A program made the position numbers and the translations under genes. 37,690 bases of DNA from an uncultured bacterium (GTDB lineage: Bacteria > Bacillota > Clostridia > Christensenellales > CAG-917): contig CASQXY010000013.1 of NCBI GenBank assembly GCA_949432885.1, positions 1 to 37,690 of the forward strand, given 5' to 3'. A model generated the notes under the pieces. It saw nothing but the letters and a program-made list of their open reading frames with translations, was not told the origin of the DNA and ran no database searches. Each line of letters begins with the position of its first letter. Position 1 is the stretch's first letter. Below, in pieces: positions 1 through 8,016 of this stretch.

Positions 1-53
1 AGGCCGTGCCTTACGTCCGTGAAATGTTCGGCGGCATGGTGGATATAAAGTGA
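1..53 (+). CDS. dnaX: DNA polymerase III gamma/tau subunit, C-terminal end (partial)
   Basis: An open frame enters from the left edge and ends at TGA 51-53; the last residues read VPYVREMFGGMVDIK. Only 16 codons are visible, so the call rests on position: dnaX-ybaB-recR is a widely conserved gene order, and ybaB and recR follow directly. The tail is compatible with the C-terminus of a DnaX protein but is too short to prove it. Any other gene upstream of ybaB is possible. Confidence 0.6.
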   Translation, partial: AVPYVREMFGGMVDIK

Positions 54-59
54 CTTTAC

Positions 60-79
60 AGCGATATCGCTAATATAAT
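60..79 (+). promoter_or_regulatory. Perfect 12 bp palindrome next to a TATAAT box upstream of ybaB
   Basis: AGCGATATCGCT at 60-71 is its own reverse complement and lies three bases before TATAAT (74-79). No good -35 hexamer lies at the usual distance, so this is a possible internal promoter with an overlapping site and not a proven one. Confidence 0.3.
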
Positions 80-109
80 AAAAACAACAAATTTCGGAGG
101 AACAGAAAT

Positions 110-433
110 ATGGCATACGGCGGATTCGGCGGCGGCAATATGCAGCAGCTTATGAAGCAAGCTCAGCAGATGCAGAGGAAAATGCAGGAGGCTCAGAAAC
201 AGATTGCCGAAACGGAAGTTACGGGAAGCGCGGCGGGAGGCATGGTGCAGGTGAATATGATGGCGGACAAAACGCCCGTATCCGTGACCATAAAGCCCGA
301 AGCGGTGGACCCCGAAGACGTGGAAATGTTGGAGGATATGGTGCTTGCGGCGCTTAACGACGCCATGAAACAGGCGGACCTTGTCGCAAAGGACCTTATT
401 GGACCGCTCGGCGGAGCCGCAGGTTTGATGTAA
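110..433 (+). CDS. ybaB: YbaB/EbfC family nucleoid-associated protein
   Basis: This 107-residue protein has the usual family length. It starts with a Gly/Met/Gln-rich stretch (GGFGGGNMQQLMKQAQQMQ), then the amphipathic helix and the VTGSAAGGMVQV beta region typical of YbaB/EbfC, and ends DLIGPLGGAAGLM. Family members form small dimers that bind DNA and are implicated in nucleoid organisation and, with RecR, in recombination. Its start has a clear ribosome site (GGAGG near 96-100). It sits between the dnaX tail and recR, with recR starting 9 bases after its stop, so the three are very likely co-transcribed. Confidence 0.92.
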   Translation: MAYGGFGGGNMQQLMKQAQQMQRKMQEAQKQIAETEVTGSAAGGMVQVNMMADKTPVSVTIKPEAVDPEDVEMLEDMVLAALNDAMKQADLVAKDLIGPLGGAAGLM

Positions 434-442
434 TAAGGACTT

Positions 443-1027
443 ATGAGATACATAGAACCGCTGGCGAATCTTATAGCACAGCTTGGCAAGTTCCCCTCCG
501 TAGGCGAAAAGACCGCGGCGAGATACGCATATCATATACTCAATGCTCCGCAGGAAGACGCGGACGCGCTTATCGACGCTATTCTGACCGTCAAGAGGGA
601 AGTGCACTTTTGCAGAGTATGCGGCAATTATACCGAGAACGATATCTGCGATATCTGCGCTTCGAGGGACAAGAGCGTTATATGCGTCGTAAAGGAGCCC
701 AAGGATATAGTCGCTCTTGAAAAGGTCAAGGACTTCAAGGGCGTGTATCACGTGCTCGGAGGGGTGATTTCTCCGCTGGAACATATAGGTCCGGACGACT
801 TGCGTATAAAGGAGCTTATCTCTCGTCTTGACGGAGTGGAGGAGGTCATACTCGCAACCAATCCCGACGTGGAAGGCGAGGCTACGGCAATGTATCTTGC
901 AAGGCTGATAAAGCCTTTCGGCATAAAGTGTACGCGTATAGCCCGAGGGTTACCCGAGGGAAGCGTTATAGAATATGCGGATGAAAGCACTCTCTCACGC
1001 GCTCTCGCGTCGAGGATTGTGCTGTAA
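443..1027 (+). CDS. recR: Recombination mediator protein RecR
   Basis: RecR works with RecO and RecF to load RecA on gapped DNA. The 194-residue product has the standard family length. It shows an N-terminal helix-hairpin-helix (LGKFPSVGEKTAARYA, about 14-29), a four-cysteine zinc finger (C57, C60, C69, C72), a Toprim domain beginning VICVVKEPKDIVALE, with ATNPDVEGEATA further on, and a C-terminal Walker-B-like tail with ARGLPEGS. The start has an AAGGA site just upstream. It follows ybaB by 9 bp in the conserved dnaX-ybaB-recR order, which makes the call secure. Confidence 0.97.
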   Translation: MRYIEPLANLIAQLGKFPSVGEKTAARYAYHILNAPQEDADALIDAILTVKREVHFCRVCGNYTENDICDICASRDKSVICVVKEPKDIVALEKVKDFKGVYHVLGGVISPLEHIGPDDLRIKELISRLDGVEEVILATNPDVEGEATAMYLARLIKPFGIKCTRIARGLPEGSVIEYADESTLSRALASRIVL

Positions 1028-1058
1028 TACGAATTAATTTTATTGGGAGGACCAAAGA

Positions 1059-1946
1059 ATGAAAAAAGTATGTCCTAAATGCGGATATTCCGACGAGAGC
1101 GGACAAACAAAGTTTTGCAGTATTTGCGGCGCCGCGCTCGTAGAAGACAAGTCGGATGACAACGGCTACGAATTTGATTTTTCCGACTCGGAAAGAGATG
1201 ACGAACGTTATTCATACGATACGGAATCTCAGTCCGGCATCGTAAACGACGGAGAGGATTTCGAGTTTAATTTCGGCGCACAGAACGCGCAGAATCAAGG
1301 CGACTGCAATGCATACGGGCAGAACGGAAGCAACTCTTATCAACAGGGCGGTTACTGCATGAATGCGGACTCATATGCTTCACAGGAGACCGATTGCGTG
1401 CCGATAAAAATCGATGACCGCAGGGCGAATAAACTCAAAAAGGATTTGTTCACTTGGACGATTTATCTGATATTCGTAAGCATTCTCAGATTTATATTTA
1501 TTTTTACGGATATGGATGATATAAACGAAATAAGGTCGGCTATTCCGTACTTCGAGGGCGAACCCATATACAACACCTTGAACGGACTCGTGTCTTGCTA
1601 TTATGCGGAGATAGTCGTGCTCGTATTGATTCTTGCGGCTTCAATAACGCTTACGGTATTTTGCGTCAAGCTGAACAAGTATGTATTCCCCGTGCATGAC
1701 GATTCGGTTTTTGCGGATGCAAAGAAGGCATTCTACGCTTCTATCGCCACGCTTGCGGTGGTCGCGGTATACTTCATTATCGAGGTTATAAGCATAGTGA
1801 TTACATTGCGTATTGACGCGTATCTCGACGCTGATACCTCATCCTTCTCGCAGTTAGTAATGCCCTTTATCGTAGACGTTCTGCTTTTGGTGGGAGCGAT
1901 AATCAGTTGCGTCAATTCGCGCAAGCTGGCAACCTGCAAGCAATAG
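1059..1946 (+). CDS. Zinc-ribbon membrane protein of unknown function
   Basis: The 295-residue protein begins with a zinc ribbon (C5-x2-C8, C20-x2-C23; the second pair reads CSICGAAL). An acidic, Gln/Asn/Tyr-rich low-complexity linker follows (about 29-120). The C-terminal half holds four likely membrane helices: about 130-150, 178-202, 226-248 and 262-282. A strong GGGAGG ribosome site precedes the start. It lies 31 bp after recR and is followed by a good terminator, so it is probably the last gene of the recR operon. Proteins with a short zinc ribbon, a disordered linker and a multi-helix bundle are common in Clostridia. I recognise no named family and assign no function. Confidence 0.75.
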   Translation: MKKVCPKCGYSDESGQTKFCSICGAALVEDKSDDNGYEFDFSDSERDDERYSYDTESQSGIVNDGEDFEFNFGAQNAQNQGDCNAYGQNGSNSYQQGGYCMNADSYASQETDCVPIKIDDRRANKLKKDLFTWTIYLIFVSILRFIFIFTDMDDINEIRSAIPYFEGEPIYNTLNGLVSCYYAEIVVLVLILAASITLTVFCVKLNKYVFPVHDDSVFADAKKAFYASIATLAVVAVYFIIEVISIVITLRIDAYLDADTSSFSQLVMPFIVDVLLLVGAIISCVNSRKLATCKQ

Positions 1947-1983
1947 AAAGGATACTTTCATCAAAACTGTTGAAAGCAGCTTG

Positions 1984-2014
1984 AAATCCGCCGATGACAG
2001 TCGGCGGATTTTTT
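1984..2014 (+). terminator. Rho-independent terminator after the recR operon
   Basis: Arms AAATCCGCCGA (1984-1994) and its complement from 2001, loop TGACAG, then a run of six T. It ends the transcript of ybaB, recR and the zinc-ribbon gene. Confidence 0.9.
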
Positions 2015-2098
2015 ATGAATTTTTATAGAGAGGAATATTTGTTTTTCGCTATATTTATTTTATATTTGAAAATAAGGAAGCAAAATTTACAGGTAAGT

Positions 2099-2128
2099 AA
2101 ACAAAAAGCGCGCTTTATGCGCGCTTTT
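2099..2128 (-). terminator. Terminator downstream of galT (works on minus, possibly both strands)
   Basis: Ten-base arms AAAAGCGCGC (2104-2113) and GCGCGCTTTT (2119-2128) with a TTTAT loop. Read on the minus strand the hairpin is followed by TTTTTGTTT, 25 bases past the galT stop. Confidence 0.85.
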
Positions 2129-2152
2129 GAGTTGATAAAGTCATAATTCCGA

Positions 2153-3700
2153 TTACTTATTTACAACGCTTTGAATAAACGCGTCGAATGCGGCTTGACC
2201 TTGTTCGTCGTTTTTGAACACCGCGGTCGTTTCCAATATGCGCTCGCAGGCGTTATTAATGTATTCGGTGATAACGTCGCTGGCTTTCTTTTCCGTACAT
2301 TTAGTCCCGTAATCGGACGCCAGTTGCGCAATCATTCCCAGGTGCTTGTGAAGAGGATGCTTTTCCTCTGCAAGCGATTTGAAATCGAGAGGCGTTTTTC
2401 CTGTAAGCAGGTCGCGCATCGCATTCGCTTCCGCCGCAAGTCTACCCGGCAGTATGAACAAGCCCATCACTTCGATGATGCCTATAGACTCCTGCTTTAT
2501 ATTGTGTAAATCTTCCGCGGGGTGGAATATGCCGAACGGATGAGATTCGTCCGTACGGTTGTTGCGTAAAATCAAATTGAGCTGATATTCGCCGTTTTCG
2601 TTTACGGAGGCTATTGGGGTTATAGCGTTATGTTGAACGGTCTCGCCGTCCTTTTGAGAGGAGCAAAGTATATTTACGTTCTCGTCGGAGTAGACGTCCC
2701 ATGCCTTGCGGAAGAGCTCCACCGTTTTTAGCAGTTGTTCTCTGTTTTTGCTCTCTATGCGCACAATCGAGTTGTACCAATCCACAACGGACACATTCAC
2801 GTCGGGGCAGGAACTGATAAGATAATGTCTGCGCGCTGGACGTTCAAACACGGGGAGAACTTTTTTCCCGCCCTGATAGTGGTCGTGCGCGAGAATAGAG
2901 CCTCCGACAATGGGAAGCGCGGCGTTGGAACCTATAAAATAGTGTGGGAAAATATCGAGAAAGTCCAGCATGCGTCTGAACGTTGCGTCCGATACGCACA
3001 TTGGGCGATGATTGCCGCACACTGCAATCAGATGATGGTCGAAATACTGATAAGGCGAGTATTGCATAAACCAGCGCTCGCCGTCAAGCTCGAAGGGAAT
3101 AACGCGGAGAGTTTGTCTTGCGGGCTTTGCGGCGTTCCCCGCAAACCCGATGTTTTCCTCGCAAAGCAGGCACTTCGGATAGCCGCCTTGAACGAGTTTT
3201 GCAAGGCGTACCTGTTCGGGAGTTTTTTCGGGCTTCGCAAGATTTATAGTAACCGTAATATTGCCTTTTTTGCACTCGTGCTGCCATTTTATATTTTTGT
3301 CAAGGTCGGGGCGGCGCAAATACGTGCTGTCTTCGCCGAGTTTGAAAAGCATATCGCACGCGCGCTCGCTTCCGCCGTATGCCGCGGTATCGTCAAACAT
3401 TTCCACCGTTTTGGAGGGCGCTGGCATAACGACGCCTACAAGTTTGCTTTCAAAAAGCTGTTTTTCGGCGGGTTCGATCAGCTTTATTCTTACAGCATAA
3501 TCCGAGAGCGCGTCGAGTACGGAATATATATCGTATTCCTTTGTATCGACCTCCGCAGGCTCTGAAAGTTTAAGAATGTCGAGAAGAGTATTTTGTGCGT
3601 AGATTGCGTCGAATTGGTCGAGATAAAGACGTTTTGTCGCATAATCGACGAGTTTATTTACATTTTGCTTAGCCTGATTCTCGTAAGAAATTCTTGCCAT
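2153..3700 (-). CDS. galT: UDP-glucose--hexose-1-phosphate uridylyltransferase, class II
   Basis: This Leloir-pathway enzyme exchanges galactose-1-phosphate with UDP-glucose. The 515-residue length and sequence fit the Firmicutes class II GalT family rather than the shorter class I enzymes. Recognisable parts are KCLLCEENIGFAGN (about 177-190), YFDHHLIAVCGNHRPM (about 219-234) and the catalytic-type histidine motif AHDHYQGG (271-278). The frame is open upstream to 3823, but I place the start at MARISYENQ (3700) because GGAGA lies five bases before it and the extra N-terminal stretch crosses the promoter region. It is divergent from galK. Class assignment is from memory of the family and is quite certain. 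Confidence 0.93.
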   Translation of the reverse strand: MARISYENQAKQNVNKLVDYATKRLYLDQFDAIYAQNTLLDILKLSEPAEVDTKEYDIYSVLDALSDYAVRIKLIEPAEKQLFESKLVGVVMPAPSKTVEMFDDTAAYGGSERACDMLFKLGEDSTYLRRPDLDKNIKWQHECKKGNITVTINLAKPEKTPEQVRLAKLVQGGYPKCLLCEENIGFAGNAAKPARQTLRVIPFELDGERWFMQYSPYQYFDHHLIAVCGNHRPMCVSDATFRRMLDFLDIFPHYFIGSNAALPIVGGSILAHDHYQGGKKVLPVFERPARRHYLISSCPDVNVSVVDWYNSIVRIESKNREQLLKTVELFRKAWDVYSDENVNILCSSQKDGETVQHNAITPIASVNENGEYQLNLILRNNRTDESHPFGIFHPAEDLHNIKQESIGIIEVMGLFILPGRLAAEANAMRDLLTGKTPLDFKSLAEEKHPLHKHLGMIAQLASDYGTKCTEKKASDVITEYINNACERILETTAVFKNDEQGQAAFDAFIQSVVNK

Positions 3701-3794
3701 AAAGTTCTCCGTGACGAAGTGGGATTTGAAAATTGCATTATCCGTGCCGAAACCGAATGAAGAAACGGTTGTCATAGCTACGAAGAGCGCAGAT

Positions 3795-3823
3795 ATTGTA
3801 GCATTTCCCGCGAGGCATTGCAA
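3795..3823 (-). promoter_or_regulatory. galT promoter
   Basis: On the minus strand TTGCAA (3818-3823), a 17 bp spacer, then TACAAT (3795-3800). The decamer ATGCTACAAT covering this -10 is identical to the one at the galK -10. The predicted leader is about 88 nt. Confidence 0.75.
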
Positions 3824-3878
3824 GCCGTTGCGGCAATTTGCGCGAAAATATTCTCGCGTGCCGCTTTGCTCATATTTA

Positions 3879-3907
3879 TTGCAAATACATTTCAGGTATG
3901 CTACAAT
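3879..3907 (+). promoter_or_regulatory. galK promoter
   Basis: TTGCAA (3879-3884), 17 bp spacer, TACAAT (3902-3907), the same hexamers and spacing as the opposing galT promoter. GAGGAG (about 3924-3929) is the ribosome site before ATG 3935. Confidence 0.8.
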
Positions 3908-3914
3908 GTAGCAT
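3898..3914. promoter_or_regulatory. Probable operator: 17 bp perfect palindrome over the galK -10
   Basis: ATGCTACA-A-TGTAGCAT has two perfect 8-base arms around one central base, and contains the whole -10 and the predicted start point. A bound protein would block RNA polymerase. The left half is repeated at the galT -10. No regulator gene lies in the window. Confidence 0.6.
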
Positions 3915-3934
3915 AATATTTTTGAGGAGAAATT

Positions 3935-5197
3935 ATGACATCAGATTGCGGATTTAAGTTGGAAGGTTCTGCATTCGACGGCATGTGCAGGGAGATTTTC
4001 GCTACTGACGGCGCGGCTCAACGCGGTAGGTTCGAGGCACTTTGCGAGGCGCACCGCAGGGAATTCGGCGTAAACGCGGACGCATTTTATTCTTCCCCCG
4101 GCAGAATAGAAATCGTGGGCAACCACACCGACCATAACGCGGGCAAAGTGCTTTGCGCGGCGATAAACTTCGATACGCTGTGCTGCGTTTCCCGAAATTG
4201 CGACGGATTTATAGAGGTCAAGTCCTCGGGATATCCCAAAATACGCGTGGACGTCTCCGATCCGCAGTTCTGCATGTCGGAGATAGGCACCTCCATTGCG
4301 CTCGTCAAGGGAGTGGTCGATTATTTCAGGCGGTCGGGAAAGAATGTCGGCGGATTTAAGGCGACTATGACCTCCGACGTTCCCAAGGGTTCGGGAGTTT
4401 CCTCGTCCAGCTCATTTGAACTCGTCATTGCGGAAATTCTGAACGTCATATACAACGACGGCGAGTGCGACGCGATTTTCAAAGCCAAAGCGGCGCAATA
4501 TGCCGAAAACGTATATTTCGGAAAGCCCAGCGGGCTTATGGACCAAAGCGCAATCGCGCTCGGCGGAGTAAACCTTATAGATTTCAGAGATTTGGAAAAT
4601 CCCGCGGTGGAAAACGCGCGTTGGAGCTTTGACGATTTGGATATATACGTCATAGCTACGGGCGGAGACCACAGCAATCTTACGGACGACTATTCGGCAA
4701 TAACAGTGGAAATGAAAGAGGCGGCGGCATGTTTCGGGAAAAAACTGCTCGGAGAGATATCGCGTAGCGATTGGGAAAACGGAAAGCAATCTTTAAGAGC
4801 TGAAATAAGCGAGAGAGCCTTCCTTCGCGCGGAGCATTTTTTCAGTGAGAACGAGAGGGTGGAAAACGCGGTAAAAGCCATTGACGGCAAGGACGAGGAA
4901 GCGTTTTTAAGCATCGTCAACGAGTCGGGGCTGAGTTCGAGATACAAACTGCAAAATACATATTCGCCCTCGGGGCGCAACAAAAACCTCGAAAACGCGT
5001 TGGATACGGTTGCCGGTATGCAGGAAGTGCTTGCAAGCAGAGTGCACGGCGGAGGTTTTGCGGGCACTATACTTGTGTTTACAAAAAAATCCGCAAGCGA
5101 AGCCGAGCGGAAGCTCATCGCCGTTTTTGGGAAGGAAAACGTGTTCAGGCTTTCGATACGCAAGTACGGCGCAATCCGCCTGAATTTGGAGAAGTGA
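3935..5197 (+). CDS. galK: Galactokinase
   Basis: Phosphorylates galactose with ATP to galactose-1-phosphate, the substrate of the neighbouring GalT. The 420-residue protein carries the GHMP-kinase signatures: the galactokinase motif GRIEIVGNHTDHNAG (56-70), the glycine/serine-rich ATP loop VPKGSGVSSSSSFE (149-162), the catalytic aspartate in GLMDQSAIALGG (D203), and the C-terminal SRVHGGGFAGTILVF. It has its own promoter with an overlapping palindrome. The stop codon is one base before the start of lgt, so galK heads an operon galK-lgt-pncB. No galE or galM is nearby. Confidence 0.96.
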   Translation: MTSDCGFKLEGSAFDGMCREIFATDGAAQRGRFEALCEAHRREFGVNADAFYSSPGRIEIVGNHTDHNAGKVLCAAINFDTLCCVSRNCDGFIEVKSSGYPKIRVDVSDPQFCMSEIGTSIALVKGVVDYFRRSGKNVGGFKATMTSDVPKGSGVSSSSSFELVIAEILNVIYNDGECDAIFKAKAAQYAENVYFGKPSGLMDQSAIALGGVNLIDFRDLENPAVENARWSFDDLDIYVIATGGDHSNLTDDYSAITVEMKEAAACFGKKLLGEISRSDWENGKQSLRAEISERAFLRAEHFFSENERVENAVKAIDGKDEEAFLSIVNESGLSSRYKLQNTYSPSGRNKNLENALDTVAGMQEVLASRVHGGGFAGTILVFTKKSASEAERKLIAVFGKENVFRLSIRKYGAIRLNLEK

Positions 5198-5198
5198 T

Positions 5199-6314
5199 AT
5201 GTGGACGGCAGTATTGGCAACGGCAAACGACCCTACGACGGCTTTTTCAATTGGCTCTATCGAAGTCAAATGGTACGCGTTATTTATCGTATTCTCCATG
5301 ATAATAGGGCTTACGTACGTTTGCGTGGAGTGCAAAAAGATAAATCTGAATACGGACGACGCTGTCGAGCTGTTTTTGTGGGTGATTCCGCTCGCCATCG
5401 TCTTTGCACGAATAATGTATATTATTCCCGGTCGCGTGGATGAGTACTTCCCTTGGAACAGTTGGAGCGATTTTGTGAGATTTATCGCCATATGGGAAGG
5501 CGGACTCACCATAATCGGCGGAATAGTAGGCGGCGTGCTCGGCGGAATATTCTTCACACTGCGGCACAGGAAGCAGTGCAATTTCGGCAACGTTGCGGAC
5601 CTTGTCGTCGTGCCTTTGCTTTCGGGTCAGATTATAGGCAGGCTTGGCAACTTCGTCAATCAGGAAGCTTTCGGGCTTCCTATAACGGATTCCAGATTCC
5701 ACTCCTTTCCTTTCGGGGTGTATATCAATCGTCCGAGCGGCGTCGAGGATAAATTCAGAGACGAGGTGTACGGACATATCGCGGCGGGCGGCGGAGGCAA
5801 CTGGTTTTGCGCGACCTTTTTTTACGAGATGTGCTGGAACTTTATCGGGCTTATGTTCTGTCTTGTATTTTGGAAAAAGGGCAAGCATAAAAAGTATCCG
5901 GGATTTATGCTGATATTCTATTTCTTTTGGTATATGCTCGGAAGATTGTGGTTGGAGTTTCTGCGTATGGACGCGGTGCCCGTTACAAAAGTGCTTTGCG
6001 GCGTCGTTTCGCCGATAGCCGCATTGCTGGGAGCGGCGTACTTGCTATTCTGCAACAGCAGAGATTCATACAAGCGAGTGCGCGCGCTTTACGCGGACAA
6101 CGCGCTCGGCGGCGCTCCGCTTACGCAGTACGACGTGAGGAATTACAGCTTCGTAGGCAAACTGTACGCGGGCAAAAACAATCCGCTGAAATACCTTTAC
6201 GGCAGAGACGGCTATATCGATATCGATTTTGAAAACGCCGATTACTATCGCGTTCCGAAAGGATATAAAAGCAGATTCAGACAGATAATGAAAACAGAAG
6301 AGTTTTCGTTATAA
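5199..6314 (+). CDS. lgt: Prolipoprotein diacylglyceryl transferase (with C-terminal extension)
   Basis: An integral membrane enzyme that transfers diacylglycerol from phosphatidylglycerol to the lipobox cysteine of prolipoproteins. It shows the Lgt signature GRLGNFVNQE (147-156), an early helix with WYALFI (25-30), the EGGLTIIGGIVGG region (100-112) and FFYEMCWN (207-214), equivalent to the conserved YE motif. At 371 residues it is longer than most Lgt proteins (roughly 260-300). There is extra sequence between the signature and the YE motif, and about 75 residues of soluble tail after the last helix. GGAGAAG upstream, within the end of galK, is the ribosome site. A likely client, a lipoprotein, is encoded at 8929-9825. 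Confidence 0.95.
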   Translation: MWTAVLATANDPTTAFSIGSIEVKWYALFIVFSMIIGLTYVCVECKKINLNTDDAVELFLWVIPLAIVFARIMYIIPGRVDEYFPWNSWSDFVRFIAIWEGGLTIIGGIVGGVLGGIFFTLRHRKQCNFGNVADLVVVPLLSGQIIGRLGNFVNQEAFGLPITDSRFHSFPFGVYINRPSGVEDKFRDEVYGHIAAGGGGNWFCATFFYEMCWNFIGLMFCLVFWKKGKHKKYPGFMLIFYFFWYMLGRLWLEFLRMDAVPVTKVLCGVVSPIAALLGAAYLLFCNSRDSYKRVRALYADNALGGAPLTQYDVRNYSFVGKLYAGKNNPLKYLYGRDGYIDIDFENADYYRVPKGYKSRFRQIMKTEEFSL

Positions 6315-6323
6315 GGAGTTACA

Positions 6324-7778
6324 ATGAAAAAAAACGATTACGTCACCGAGCGTGTAAAGACAAACAATCTCACGTTGCTCACGGACTTGTATCAGCTTAC
6401 GATGATGAACGGGTATCGCATCTGCGACATGGATAAGCGCAGAGCGGTTTTCGATATATTTTACCGCGGAGCGGGCGGATATTCCTATGCGCTTGCGGCG
6501 GGATTGGAACAGGCGATAGATTACGTCCTCAACCTGCATTTCGACGACAGCGACATCGATTATCTGCGCTCGCTCGGCATATTCGACGAGGCGTTTTTCA
6601 AGGTGTTGAAGGAATTCCGTTTCACGGGAGATATAAAGGCTGTGCCCGAAGGTACGCTGGTTTTTCCATATGAGCCGATAATGACTGTATCCGCGCCTCT
6701 TTGGGAAGCGCAGCTCATAGAGACGGCGTTGCTGACGTTTATAAATCATCAGACTCTCATAGCGACAAAAGCCGCTAGACTCAACGAGTGTACGGACAAC
6801 AAGATAAGCGAATTCGGACTGAGACGCGCGCAGGGAGCCGACGCCGGTATATACGGAGCGAGAGCCGCGTATATCGGCGGCTGCCGCACGACCTCCAACG
6901 TGGTTTCGGGCAAGCTGTTCGGCATTCCCGTCACAGGCACGCATTCTCACAGTTGGGTCATGTCCTTTGACAGCGAACTGGAAGCGTTTATGAAGTACGC
7001 TGAGATATATCCCGACAAATGCCTTCTGCTCGTAGATACGTACGACACGCTCAACAGCGGAATCCCCAACGCAATCAAGGTATTCGACAAGCTCAAAAAG
7101 GAAGGGCATAAGCCGCTCGGAATACGTTTGGACAGCGGAGATTTGGCATATCTGAGCCGCAAAGCACGCGTAATGCTCGACGAAGCGGGACATAGCGATT
7201 GTCTTATATTCGCAACAAACGATATCGACGAGGATATTTTGCTCGCGCTCAACAACCAAGACGCGAAAATAGACGTATACGGCATAGGCACAAAGCTCAT
7301 CACCAGCTACACCAACGCATCGCTCGGCGGCGTGTATAAACTCAGCGCCCTCGAAGAAGACGGAAAGCTGATTCCCAAAATCAAAATCTCAAACAGCCAC
7401 GAAAAGACGACCAATCCCGGCGTTAAAAAGGTTGTGCGCATATATAAGAACGGAATGGCGCAAGCGGATTTGATATGTCTCGAAGACGAGATTTTCGACA
7501 ATACAAAACCTCTTACCGTTTTCCACCCAGAATTTACCTACAAAAAGACTACGTATACGGATTACGAGGTTCGTGAGCTTATGGTTCCCATATTCAAAAA
7601 CGGCGAGCTCGTGTACGATATGCCGTCTTTGAGCGAAATAGGGGAGTACGCGGACAAATCGCTGTCGGAGTTTTTCCCCGAGTATCGCAGAGTGGTCAAT
7701 ACGCAGGTCTATAAGGTGGATTTGTCCAAAAAGCTGTGGACGCTGAAACAGGAATTGCTGAATTCGTCGGTTAAGTGA
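6324..7778 (+). CDS. pncB: Nicotinate phosphoribosyltransferase
   Basis: Converts nicotinate and PRPP to nicotinate mononucleotide in the NAD salvage pathway. The 484-residue protein starts with the family hallmark NLTLLTDLYQLTMMNGY, followed by FDIFYR and GYSYALAAGLEQ. The central GTHSHSWVMSFDSELEAF holds the active-site histidine region. KPLGIRLDSGDLAYLSRKAR and IFATNDIDED belong to the barrel's phosphate-binding half. The length is that of the long bacterial type. AAGGAG lies 8 bases upstream of the start, 9 bp after lgt. It is the third gene of the galK operon, with a terminator just downstream. The link to galactose genes looks like simple operon sharing. Confidence 0.96.
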   Translation: MKKNDYVTERVKTNNLTLLTDLYQLTMMNGYRICDMDKRRAVFDIFYRGAGGYSYALAAGLEQAIDYVLNLHFDDSDIDYLRSLGIFDEAFFKVLKEFRFTGDIKAVPEGTLVFPYEPIMTVSAPLWEAQLIETALLTFINHQTLIATKAARLNECTDNKISEFGLRRAQGADAGIYGARAAYIGGCRTTSNVVSGKLFGIPVTGTHSHSWVMSFDSELEAFMKYAEIYPDKCLLLVDTYDTLNSGIPNAIKVFDKLKKEGHKPLGIRLDSGDLAYLSRKARVMLDEAGHSDCLIFATNDIDEDILLALNNQDAKIDVYGIGTKLITSYTNASLGGVYKLSALEEDGKLIPKIKISNSHEKTTNPGVKKVVRIYKNGMAQADLICLEDEIFDNTKPLTVFHPEFTYKKTTYTDYEVRELMVPIFKNGELVYDMPSLSEIGEYADKSLSEFFPEYRRVVNTQVYKVDLSKKLWTLKQELLNSSVK

Positions 7779-7800
7779 GACGAACGACCGAATATGTTGC

Positions 7801-7828
7801 AAAAACGCGCCGAACGGCGCGTTTTTTG
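7801..7828 (+). terminator. Terminator after pncB
   Basis: Arms AACGCGCCG (7804-7812) and CGGCGCGTT (7815-7823) with a two-base loop, followed by six T. It ends the galK-lgt-pncB transcript. Confidence 0.9.
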
Positions 7829-8016
7829 TATTGGACATCATGCGACGTTTTGATACATGCTCATATGGGAAATACGCAAATTCATTTTGATGAAGTAAGC
7901 CGGATTAGATATCGTCACGCTTCCGCATGACAAATCTTCCCGTTTTGAGACATACGTTGCCAGATTACGACATTAAAACGGTGGGAGAATTATACATATC
8001 TCAAAAAGAGGTCGTT

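Noticed and set aside
2735-3565. 276-codon plus-strand frame opposite galT
   Set aside because: Antisense to the GalT active-site region; composition is that of a shadow frame.
7927-8016. N-terminal extension of the DivIVA-like protein
   Set aside because: No ribosome site at 7927, while AAGAGG precedes 8017, where the family-like N-terminus begins.
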